Shown here in pieces: positions 26,215 through 34,713 of a stretch of 53,460 bases of DNA (the first letter of the stretch is position 1; each line of letters opens with the position of its first letter). The notes below the pieces were generated by a model. It was not told the origin of the DNA, made no database searches, and was given only the letters and a program-made list of their open reading frames with translations. Location of the stretch: positions 1-53,460 of the forward strand of contig VGTI01000024.1 of NCBI GenBank assembly GCA_016874735.1, read 5' to 3'. The translations under genes were made by a program, and so were the position numbers. Source of the stretch: Deltaproteobacteria bacterium (GTDB lineage Bacteria; Bdellovibrionota_B; Oligoflexia; Oligoflexales; CAIYRB01).

Positions 26215-28374
26215 ATGTTAAGGTTTGTGACGAGGCATCCGCGCCTCGTCCTAGCCGTGGCCTTAGCGATGTTTCTGCTCCTGCTGCCCGGGGCTGGTAA
26301 GTTGCGCGTACTCGTATCGATAGCAGACATGCTCGATGCTGCGTCGCCGCAAGCCGCACTGCAAACATTGGTGAGGGATGCCTTTCCCGGCGAACATGAG
26401 CTCACCGTGTTGTTTAAGCGGCGCGACGGCGCCGCACTGAACAGTGCCGATCTTTGCGCCATACGCACATGGTCGCGACGCATCGACTTCAGTAGCCAAA
26501 ATATTGACTGGTTGCAGTCTCCCTTTGGCTTTCGCGTCGGCAAAGAAGATGACCAAACGCTTAGGTACCCAGAACTTGTACCTCTTGATTGCGAGCCTGG
26601 CTCACAAGTTGCAGCGGCGTCGCCGCTAGCGCCACTGAACAACTCACCACTCGCTGGTATCGTTGCTAGTCCGAGAGGCGACGCAGTGATTGTTGATCTG
26701 TTCCTGCGCGGCGCAACCGAAGACGGAACTTACGGCAATTTCGATCCGGCCTTGGTGACTCCACTCAAGGCGGACCTTGAGCAAACGTTTACTCCAGACG
26801 GACCGCTTCGTGCCAGTATTGGCGGCAGCGCTGCCTGTAAATGGTATTTTGTTGAGAGTTTAATCAAGGATCAAGGTCTCAATCTACTCGTGATGCTAAT
26901 AGTTTGCGTGAGCGTGCGCCTCATCTTTGGGACGTGGCGCGGCGGCATCATCATGGCCCTAAGCCTAGTTTTTACAACTACCATCTTGTTTGCCCTGATG
27001 GGACTTAGCGGCACACCTGTGGACATCCTATCAAATAGCCTTTTCACTATCGTGGCCTTGGCTACCACAGAGGATTTCATTTATGTATCGCAGGCCGCTC
27101 AGGATGCCCACCCCCACCAAGGATGGCGTACTCCGTTTAGGCGCCAGCTGCTACCGTGCTTTTACACTTCCATTTCAACTGTGATCGGCTTTGGGTCTTT
27201 GTGCCTCTCTGACCTTGCTCCGGTGAGGCGCCTTGGATTTTGGGCTGCTGCCGGCTCGCTTCTGGAATTCGCCGTGATGTTCTTCCTGGTACCGGCAACC
27301 ATGGCCATCTGGCCGAAATTGCGCCTCTACACCGCGAGTCAACTCACACGAACCAGCCGCGGATTACGCGGCATGAGTCGCGTGCAACTACCGCGACCAC
27401 TGTTCCATGGACTCATGATTTTATTTGGCCTTTCGTTTTTTGGTGCTTTGCGAATAGACGTCCAGGATTCGATCGAAAATTTGTGGGACGCCAAACACCC
27501 CTTTAACCGCAGCATCCAGGATCTGCGCGAGCACTTCGGCTTCAGCGGCTCCATCGACTTGGTACTAAGGACGTCAACTAGCACGGCCGATCAGCGCCAA
27601 ATTCTAGAGACCGTGAAAAAAATCCCTGGCGTCGTGAAGGTAGAGGACCCCTACGCCGTGCTCGATTTTGCGTCGCAGGATCTCTCGCCGCTCAGGCGTG
27701 ACATACTCCACCGTGAATTTGCCCTAGCCAAATCGTATGAGCGCTGGTTTAGCTCCAAAGAGCCTTTAGTGCGGGCCACCATCTTTGTCGCCAACGACGA
27801 TATACGATCGCTAAGACCCATACGCGCCCAATTGGACTCGATTTGTAGCGGCGACAAATGCTCGGTAACGGGAGACTTACTATCGTTTGCTGTATTTTCC
27901 GACAGTGTTATCAGGACGCTGATCGAAAGCTTCGCCGTGAGCATGGTGCTGGTCATCGCCTTACTGATGGCACTGTCACGTGCACTCGGCAAATCTGGTA
28001 TAGGCGTCGTCATAGTATCGTCAATCTGGGGCCCTTGCGTGCTCCTCGGGATGCTGCCGCTGGTCATTGGTAGTGTCAACTTCGTGACTTGTCTCTTTGC
28101 CGCGGTGCTAGTCGGCCTGGCGGGTGACAGTGCCGTCCAGTATTTATTCGCGCATCGCCGCGGCAGTCTCACCGACGGGTTAAATCAGCGAGGGCTTGGA
28201 TCGCTCCAGATGACTGTGGTGGCCGTGCTCGCCTCATTTGCCTACCTAACGTCATCTTTCGCGCAACCGCGCGTACTCGGTATCCTCTTTGCCTCTGGTT
28301 ATATCGGCATGCTGATCGGTGACCTTTGGATACTCAAAGGCTGCCTCAGGTCACGCCGTGACCTGACAATTTAA
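26215..28374 (+). CDS. RND/MMPL-superfamily exporter
   Basis: A 719-residue inner-membrane transporter. ATG 26215 starts MLRFVTRHPRLVLAVALAMFLLLLPG as a first helix after a short cytoplasmic end; a longer frame from 26059 overlaps the upstream gene and looks artefactual. The layout is helix 1, a periplasmic loop (about 28-215), five helices (GLNLLVMLIVCVSVRLIFG, IVALATTEDFIYVSQAAQD, STVIGFGSLCLSDL), a second loop (450-610), then the second bundle including SVNFVTCLFAAVLVGLAGDSAVQ. The GLAGDSAVQY region corresponds to the MMPL proton-relay helix. Single-chain RND proteins of this size include HpnN-like and MmpL-like lipid exporters. Its 3' end overlaps the convergent PEP-synthase-like gene by 29 bases. 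Cargo unknown; the neighbouring isoprenoid genes suggest lipid. Confidence 0.85.
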   Translation: MLRFVTRHPRLVLAVALAMFLLLLPGAGKLRVLVSIADMLDAASPQAALQTLVRDAFPGEHELTVLFKRRDGAALNSADLCAIRTWSRRIDFSSQNIDWLQSPFGFRVGKEDDQTLRYPELVPLDCEPGSQVAAASPLAPLNNSPLAGIVASPRGDAVIVDLFLRGATEDGTYGNFDPALVTPLKADLEQTFTPDGPLRASIGGSAACKWYFVESLIKDQGLNLLVMLIVCVSVRLIFGTWRGGIIMALSLVFTTTILFALMGLSGTPVDILSNSLFTIVALATTEDFIYVSQAAQDAHPHQGWRTPFRRQLLPCFYTSISTVIGFGSLCLSDLAPVRRLGFWAAAGSLLEFAVMFFLVPATMAIWPKLRLYTASQLTRTSRGLRGMSRVQLPRPLFHGLMILFGLSFFGALRIDVQDSIENLWDAKHPFNRSIQDLREHFGFSGSIDLVLRTSTSTADQRQILETVKKIPGVVKVEDPYAVLDFASQDLSPLRRDILHREFALAKSYERWFSSKEPLVRATIFVANDDIRSLRPIRAQLDSICSGDKCSVTGDLLSFAVFSDSVIRTLIESFAVSMVLVIALLMALSRALGKSGIGVVIVSSIWGPCVLLGMLPLVIGSVNFVTCLFAAVLVGLAGDSAVQYLFAHRRGSLTDGLNQRGLGSLQMTVVAVLASFAYLTSSFAQPRVLGILFASGYIGMLIGDLWILKGCLRSRRDLTI

Positions 28375-31135
28375 TCGTTCCACGCGCTGCATCGACCTCG
28401 ATTTGATCACCGTTTTGCAAGGCATCCGTAATACCCGAAACACCGACGATCGTCGGAATGCCGAGTTCACGAGCGACGACGGCCGAGTGCGAAAGCAGAC
28501 TACCTCGCTCGATCACCAATGCACTGCACCTGGGGAAGAGCACGACCCAGCCTGGATCCGTACTGCGCGCGACGAGCACCTCACCCTGGACTTCTGCAGC
28601 GTCTTTAAAGGTTTTTGCCACCAGGGCTTTACCCGTGACCATGCCGGGGTAGCAGGGGGTACCTTGCCAACTCGCCCCCTGAGGCAGGGGGGAGTTTAAT
28701 GCCGCGCCGGAAGCCACTGTTACGCGCGGCATCGTCGCTGCTGGGATCCCTTGCGTCACGAAACGCTCAGGCGGTGTGGGCTCCGAGGCGTAGCCGACAT
28801 ATTCCTGCCGGCGCAACTTGGCCACGCTGGCTAGGTCGGCTGAGGCACCGCGGCCGTGGACGGCATCGCCGAGCTCCTCCACTGTGAGATAGAAGACATC
28901 ATGAACCTCCGCTATGAGATGATTCGCGGCAAGTTTAGCGCCCATCGCTCTGAAGATTCTGCGCGCAACGGAAAATGTACGGCCGCGGACAAGGCGCAAG
29001 CGCTCGCGATCAGCGATCGCCTTGGCCGTATGCGTGATGAGGAACTTCAAAATGTGACGTTTCATGAATGGCAGATGACTCAGACCATCCTGATGGTCAC
29101 GATGATGACTCTGTACCTCTGGCATGGGAGAAGGCCGTTGACTGCCGTCTTGGCGCCGCAACTGATCGACATAGGCACGCAGCGTCTGCATGACCGGCGT
29201 CGGGTCTATGTAAAGATCATCGGCCTCAAGTTTTAACTCTTCGGGGCAGCGGAAGCCAAATGCGGCAAGGTAGGCCTCGACCTCTAAACGTAGCGGCACT
29301 AGGTCTGCCGTGGTCCGTAGCTGGTGCATAGCTTGATTCAGTGATACTTGGCTCAGCCAGGTGAGACCTGGCAGATCTCCATTGTAAATGCGATGCGCCA
29401 CGTCTCGCAGACGCTCTACAGGCTCAGCAGAGCCCAAAGTACCGTGTCCCCTCACCACTTGATTTACGTCAAAAGACGCACCCAACCATTTAGCACCCAG
29501 GCGGCGGAGCGACCCAAAAAGTAGCATGCATCGCATATCGTTGATGATGGGCGCCTGCCAGTTGGAGAGAAATTCCTGAGAGAGATCCTCGTACGCAGCC
29601 AATTGAGCACCGACACTCAGCGCCATGTAGTCAGTAGCCATCGCCTGGTCGCAGGCAGCATTTACGCGTGCCTCAAATTGCGTCATGCGCTTCTTTAAAG
29701 TGAATAACCGCAGCATTGCGATTGAGGCCAAGTACATCTTACGGAGAGGTCTGGGTCTATAGGGAGACCGCACGCCAGCAAAAAAAGCTTCCGCCGACTC
29801 AGCGCCTAGCTCTTCCTTAACGCCCATCATAGTTTCCATGAAACCGGCACTACGTTCGGCATTAGGAAACAAACTGAGCAGTCGGTACCAATTGAGCAAA
29901 TTGTAGTACACATGCCCCCGCAGTAGCCCGAGCATATTGCCAAATAACTCACGCTCCGCGTTGATGATGGATTCAGGTACGCCCATGACGCGGGCGAATT
30001 CCTCGTACACACGCCGGTAAGCACGACGTGCGTGCGTGAAGGTTAGTGGCGCGACTAGACCCGAGTAACTCTCAACGATGTTGGCATTGTCCCAGAGAAG
30101 TTTTGCTCCGTCGGTGGCAGGTATGCCTGCGGTCACCGAGGCAGTTGCGGCTTCAGGCCCGTGTGCCCGCGCCATCAAGGGAGCGACTGCGGTCACCGGA
30201 CGTGCCTGGAGGACGTAAAGCTGTCGGTTATGGTAACACCACTCCATGTCGATCGCCTGAGATGGGCCTTGAACGAGTGCAGCCGCGGCAAAATCAAGCT
30301 CGATATCAAGAGCCGTTTGACTGACGTCACTTAGAAGCACTGGCGTCAATGCCGTCGCCATGTGCTGATAGACGGGCAGCGCGGCGACGGAGGTACCACT
30401 ACCATCGTTGCATCGATGTGCTGCTTCTTTTTTTGCGGTGACGACCTTCTGGACGTTAGTGTTACTGCGATCCACCCAGCCGCGATCGGCACACAGGTCT
30501 CCACCGACCAAACCTTCGCCAAGTCCAAAAACTGCCTCTACCAGAACGTGATGAGATTCCGTGCCGGTTGGATCCAAGCTGAATGCGACCCCCGAAATAG
30601 AGGCGTCTATCATCTCTTGGATGACTATAGCCATGCGCGGGCGCTCAGTGATACCGAGCGTCCTCCTGTACGCCTCGACGGCGACGGAGCTTGCAGACGC
30701 ATGCACACTTTTTATGGCAGCGCCAAGTTCTTTGGCACCACGCACATTGAGACAGGAACTAAACATACCGGCAAAACTTTGCTCCCGCCCGTCTTCGCAA
30801 GTAGCACTGGAACGCACGGCGAGAGACGCTTCCCCCATGCCACGCTGATCGCAGGCTTGACGCACCGACGCCAGAAGACGCGTAGGATCAATAGCACCGC
30901 GCTCCAAGGCCTCCTGTACCTCGACAGGAATGACGAAGAAACGGGGCACGCGGTAGCCAAGCAATGCCAGTCGGGCAAGGGAAACGGCTTTACCACCAAA
31001 TCGCTCGGGCGATGCAACGATCTGCGTATAGTCTGTCACTACTAAATCACGCGCGTCCACGGCAGTGACGCCTGCAGTCGCGGTGGTAGCAGTTAAGTCC
31101 GGGTGCTGCAAATCGGCAATTTCGCGTTCAGTCAC
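28346..31135 (-). CDS. PEP-synthase-like phosphotransferase (PPDK-N, linker, PEP-utilizer His domain)
   Basis: A 929-residue three-part protein. A strong RBS (AGGAGGAG, 7 bases) precedes GTG 31135, so I use this start and not 31201, which overlaps the upstream gene. Residues about 45-330 are an ATP-grasp PPDK N-terminal domain (GGKAVSLARL, VRSSATCEDG, FAGMF, AVFGLGEGLVGG, LYVLQARPVT). A long middle part begins NIVESYSGLVAPLTF, as in rifampin phosphotransferase (Rph)-type proteins. The C-terminal swivel domain has the phosphoryl-carrying His in ERGSLLSHSAVVAREL. So phosphorylation of an unknown acceptor with ATP (Rph-like) or PEP formation are both possible. It lies 44 bases downstream of the ligase-UbiA gene on the same strand, a likely operon. 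Confidence 0.83.
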   Translation of the reverse strand: MTEREIADLQHPDLTATTATAGVTAVDARDLVVTDYTQIVASPERFGGKAVSLARLALLGYRVPRFFVIPVEVQEALERGAIDPTRLLASVRQACDQRGMGEASLAVRSSATCEDGREQSFAGMFSSCLNVRGAKELGAAIKSVHASASSVAVEAYRRTLGITERPRMAIVIQEMIDASISGVAFSLDPTGTESHHVLVEAVFGLGEGLVGGDLCADRGWVDRSNTNVQKVVTAKKEAAHRCNDGSGTSVAALPVYQHMATALTPVLLSDVSQTALDIELDFAAAALVQGPSQAIDMEWCYHNRQLYVLQARPVTAVAPLMARAHGPEAATASVTAGIPATDGAKLLWDNANIVESYSGLVAPLTFTHARRAYRRVYEEFARVMGVPESIINAERELFGNMLGLLRGHVYYNLLNWYRLLSLFPNAERSAGFMETMMGVKEELGAESAEAFFAGVRSPYRPRPLRKMYLASIAMLRLFTLKKRMTQFEARVNAACDQAMATDYMALSVGAQLAAYEDLSQEFLSNWQAPIINDMRCMLLFGSLRRLGAKWLGASFDVNQVVRGHGTLGSAEPVERLRDVAHRIYNGDLPGLTWLSQVSLNQAMHQLRTTADLVPLRLEVEAYLAAFGFRCPEELKLEADDLYIDPTPVMQTLRAYVDQLRRQDGSQRPSPMPEVQSHHRDHQDGLSHLPFMKRHILKFLITHTAKAIADRERLRLVRGRTFSVARRIFRAMGAKLAANHLIAEVHDVFYLTVEELGDAVHGRGASADLASVAKLRRQEYVGYASEPTPPERFVTQGIPAATMPRVTVASGAALNSPLPQGASWQGTPCYPGMVTGKALVAKTFKDAAEVQGEVLVARSTDPGWVVLFPRCSALVIERGSLLSHSAVVARELGIPTIVGVSGITDALQNGDQIEVDAARGTIKLSGHGVT

Positions 31136-31179
31136 GTTTTGACTCCTCCTGTAGACTCCTAAAGTCTTGGAGCTTGGGT

Positions 31180-33435
31180 TTAGACGAAAAACAACATCCA
31201 AAGCTGCCCCAAGCTGAGCAGCGCAGCAGAACCTTCGACAGCTTGAAATTTTGCAGGAGCTTTAAACCATGCCGCAAGCGAGACAAAAAATAGGGCGCTA
31301 AGCGGGATTATCGTGGCCCAAGTACCAAGCATCACATGCGTCGCGATGATGACCGCAGCACAGATCAGCAGCATTGTCAGGGTCCGCCGGCGGCCGTAGA
31401 TCTGGAGATAAGTGTCTTTGCCCTCGGGACTGCGAGGATCCAGTTTGCGTGCGATTTCGTAGGCCATGGAGCCGGCGAAGTTGGCGACGATAAAAGCGAC
31501 AGCTACGGGCGAGGGCAAGCGCGCGGCAGCAACTGCCGTGGCTATGGGCACTAGGTACATGGGGACCAAAAGTGCCTGATGGGACAGAGCACTGGCGAGC
31601 GGCCACCTTTTGAGGACGTCACCGAGATAAAACTCGCGCTCCATCATGAGCAGATAACCAACAGCCAGCAGTGCCGCAAGTCCCCCGTAGAACCCCCCGG
31701 TCACTCCCGTGATAAACCCCAAAGCGACCAACGCAAATAAAAGCGCATCGACGGCACTGCGCATCTCCAGCTTAGTTATGAGGCCGCGAGGCAAAGGGCG
31801 GGCGGGCTCTAGGGCTAGATCCTTGAGTAGATCTTTGCGCTCATCCATGAGCCTCACCGTGATGAGGAGTAGGAAAATGATGGCAAAATGTAGCACTACT
31901 AAATAGCTCGGTGTAGCTGTGCTTGCGGCCAGGGCAGCACCTAACGACGGCCCCGCCGCAACGAAGGCAAGGACGGGCAGCGGCGCCCGCTCTTTGAAGA
32001 ACTGATGCCAACGCCGCACCATAGAGTGCGGACGCAGCGACGCTGCGCGGTTGATGCGGGAGCGATGACGACGTTCAAAGATAACGGGGATAGACGCACC
32101 ATCGGCAATTTCTGGACAGGCAGCGCGGATCGATGGTAGCGCCGCCTTCACCCCCTCACCGAGGGCAATAAGGGAGCCATTGATCGCGCGCGTGACAAAA
32201 GCTCGCGAATGACCGAGTACGCGGTACAGGCGTTGCTCAAGAGCGAACTCATCGACGGGCTGGTTCGTACGTCCCAGAAAATACCAACCCTCAGGCTGGA
32301 CATCGATGCGATCGGCAGTCCAGTGCCATCTTTTGCCAGCGGCATCTGTGCGCTTGTGACGGGCATCGGCAGCGGATGCCTTAATATAAGAGCCATTAAC
32401 ATTAGGGCCGCTGACCCATAGGCCGTCATCGCTACTGGCGTGATCGATAAACTGAAAAGGACTACCAATGTAGCGAACTTGAATTTCATCACGCTCACGC
32501 GCAAAGTGGAGCGCATCAACCATGTCGGCCATAGCAATGGGCTCGGCCTCACTGCCGCCATAAATATTTGTCATCTTAGCCATAGGCCAACGGGCCAGCG
32601 CCTCCTGCACGAGGCTCCGGTCTGGCGAGGCACCACCAACGTAGATGTGCCTGAGGCTATCAAAACCCGTCGTCGCCTTGGTCGCGGTGAGCAGGGCGCG
32701 GAGGAAAGCCGGATTAGTCGACAGCGTCCGTGGCTGATAAGCGCCAATCCTGTCGCCAAGGGAGCGGAGTGTCCGCTGGCGCCAATCGTTGCCGACCATG
32801 ATAGCGCCGCGACCCGACATGAGATGCAAGATGGTGATGCCGGGTAGTACCGCCAAGTCAGGCTCGGGATATGGATCACGGCGTCCATCTTCGGTCAGAA
32901 GACGCACCATGTCGGTCGAAAACTTATGACTGCGCACAATGCCCTTGGGCTTACCGGTGGACCCTGAACTAAACACAACGATCGCAGGATCATCGGGCGC
33001 GCAAGCTTCAACCACCAAAGTCTTGGGGCTCGCAGCCCGCAAAACCTGCCCTTCGACAACTACTGACTTGATGGAGCGAAGCGCACGGAAACGGCGACTC
33101 CACCACCAGCCTACCCGGTCGACCAGCAAAAAAGCCGGACTTTGTTCCCGAATGATAGCGGCTACGTCGGTGGCGTCTAGCCAGGGTTCGACCAGCATAA
33201 CCCGGCCACCAAGGCCAATCACGGCCGTCATCGCCGCGTAAAGAGGGGGCCTCGGGAGGGCGACAAGAATAGCACAGTCGCCGGCCTTAAAGCCCTTCTG
33301 GATTAAGTCTTGCTGCACGGTGGCAGCCCCTGTGCCCAGTGCACCAAAGCTTACCGGTCCCGAGTTTTGCTCCCAAAGGGCAAGCTTTGCGGGCAGATTC
33401 CTGCTCCATGACGCAATGGCTTCGATACAGTTCAC
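31180..33435 (-). CDS. AMP-forming ligase fused to UbiA-type prenyltransferase
   Basis: A 751-residue fusion. Residues 1 to about 470 are an adenylate-forming domain: the P-loop FSSGSTGKPKG near 155, NIYGGSEAEP, and YFLGRTNQPV of the C-terminal subdomain. No carrier domain is present. After the helical join (SMVRRWHQFF) come about eight membrane helices of UbiA type, with a first Asp-rich motif VRLMDERKDLLKDLA followed by ARPLPRGLIT, and a second motif EIARKLDPRSPEGKDTY. Both motifs match the RxxDExKDxxxD and ExARK...GxDTY patterns of a UbiA branch. The enzyme could activate an acid and transfer a prenyl group to it. GTG 33435 has AAGGAG at 6 bases; ATG 33441 would sit directly on the RBS. 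Divergent from the GNAT-like gene. Confidence 0.84.
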   Translation of the reverse strand: MNCIEAIASWSRNLPAKLALWEQNSGPVSFGALGTGAATVQQDLIQKGFKAGDCAILVALPRPPLYAAMTAVIGLGGRVMLVEPWLDATDVAAIIREQSPAFLLVDRVGWWWSRRFRALRSIKSVVVEGQVLRAASPKTLVVEACAPDDPAIVVFSSGSTGKPKGIVRSHKFSTDMVRLLTEDGRRDPYPEPDLAVLPGITILHLMSGRGAIMVGNDWRQRTLRSLGDRIGAYQPRTLSTNPAFLRALLTATKATTGFDSLRHIYVGGASPDRSLVQEALARWPMAKMTNIYGGSEAEPIAMADMVDALHFARERDEIQVRYIGSPFQFIDHASSDDGLWVSGPNVNGSYIKASAADARHKRTDAAGKRWHWTADRIDVQPEGWYFLGRTNQPVDEFALEQRLYRVLGHSRAFVTRAINGSLIALGEGVKAALPSIRAACPEIADGASIPVIFERRHRSRINRAASLRPHSMVRRWHQFFKERAPLPVLAFVAAGPSLGAALAASTATPSYLVVLHFAIIFLLLITVRLMDERKDLLKDLALEPARPLPRGLITKLEMRSAVDALLFALVALGFITGVTGGFYGGLAALLAVGYLLMMEREFYLGDVLKRWPLASALSHQALLVPMYLVPIATAVAAARLPSPVAVAFIVANFAGSMAYEIARKLDPRSPEGKDTYLQIYGRRRTLTMLLICAAVIIATHVMLGTWATIIPLSALFFVSLAAWFKAPAKFQAVEGSAALLSLGQLWMLFFV

Positions 33436-33561
33436 TGCCATCTCCTTGCCTAGGCCTTGGAGCTAATCGGTACAACCGCGAATAATCGTACTAATGTCGG
33501 AAAAGTTTATGATAATCTCACAAGCAAAGACATGCAATCGACGAAGGTGGGTAAACCCGAT

Positions 33562-34680
33562 ATGAATATCGAGAGCCTAAGCGCGGCTATGGATCCTAGT
33601 CGCTTTCGCTTCGCCTTCACATCGATCCGTGACCAAAGTAGCTGCGATTTATATCTGAAAGACCATGCAGCCTACCTTGAGCTGGCCATGGATCCCTGCT
33701 GGCACCCCATGGAATACTGGTTAGCCTGTGATGGAGAACAACCTATCGGCCGCGTCGGGGCCCGCATATCGTCCGTCGATCCAACACGAGGCTACATAGG
33801 ATTACTCGCTTGTGACGTCGAAGCACCGCGTAGCGAGCGCCTAGCCAAATATGTCGCGTTACTGGAGACAGCACTTAGGTGGCTGGGAGCGCAAGGCGTG
33901 ACCGCAGTGTTTGCTCCTGTCGACTGCAACACTTGGCTACGTTACCGCGTCATCTCTGGTGTCGCCCCTCAGGATGGCGCCGACGGAATCGAGGCGCCAT
34001 TCGGGTGGGAGCCGCCCTTCGATCCTGATTTGGAGGCAGCACTTAAAGCGACGGGATTTGGCGCACCGGAAACCATCTTTGGTGATAAGTCGATGCAGGG
34101 ACGCTACCATACGCGAGTTTTTCGCAGCGTTTTTCGTCAAGCCATGCGCGTCCTGGAACCACATCATAAAAGAGCTCTGCGCGACGGATATACGTTCCGG
34201 TCCTTTGGCGCAGATGGACGCTCGTTTGACGATGAATTGGCGCTACTGCACGGTATTGCTATCCCGAGCTTTAGCCGGCAATTTTTATTTGAACCCATAG
34301 ATTTAGGCCTTTTTAAGCGCATTTATAGGAGTGGGGCCGGTCAACTGGACTTGTCACCGTCGGCTTTTATCCTTCCGCCAGAGGACGGTAGCGGTGCCGT
34401 CATTCCCGTCGGATTTCTGTTCGGTTTTGTCGATCGCGGTTACGTCGTCGTGAAGACTGTCGCGGTACAGCCCGATCTAGTGAGCCGGACTAAAGGCCGC
34501 AAATGGTCAGCAGCAAGCGCCCTCCTTTACCACGCACTGCAATACGGAGATGAGCAAAATTTGCGCGGCGGCATTGCGGCCCTTGTTCACGACGACGGTA
34601 GCGCCAATACCATCGAAAAGTGGCTGGCCTGGGCCAGCGACTGGACGCGGCACTATGAGTTATTTGCACGCGCGATTTAG
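33562..34680 (+). CDS. GNAT-like acyltransferase, function unknown
   Basis: A 372-residue protein. I use ATG 33562, with AAGGTGGG upstream; ATG 33532 is possible, and a start at 33457 would extend into the divergent promoter. The N-terminal half resembles a GNAT fold (QPIGRVGARISSVDPTRGYIGLLACDVE, then LLETALRWLGAQGVTAVFAPVD). A second, similar block follows (VIPVGFLFGFVDRGYVVVKTVAVQPD, SALLYHALQYGDEQNLRGGIAALVHDDG), so a tandem-GNAT layout is likely. The acyl donor and acceptor cannot be read from the sequence. It is followed 33 bases later by the HMG-CoA reductase fusion, so the two are probably one operon. Confidence 0.68.
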   Translation: MNIESLSAAMDPSRFRFAFTSIRDQSSCDLYLKDHAAYLELAMDPCWHPMEYWLACDGEQPIGRVGARISSVDPTRGYIGLLACDVEAPRSERLAKYVALLETALRWLGAQGVTAVFAPVDCNTWLRYRVISGVAPQDGADGIEAPFGWEPPFDPDLEAALKATGFGAPETIFGDKSMQGRYHTRVFRSVFRQAMRVLEPHHKRALRDGYTFRSFGADGRSFDDELALLHGIAIPSFSRQFLFEPIDLGLFKRIYRSGAGQLDLSPSAFILPPEDGSGAVIPVGFLFGFVDRGYVVVKTVAVQPDLVSRTKGRKWSAASALLYHALQYGDEQNLRGGIAALVHDDGSANTIEKWLAWASDWTRHYELFARAI

Positions 34681-34713
34681 TCTTGAAATTTTAATTGGCG
34701 ACGGAGAGTCAAG

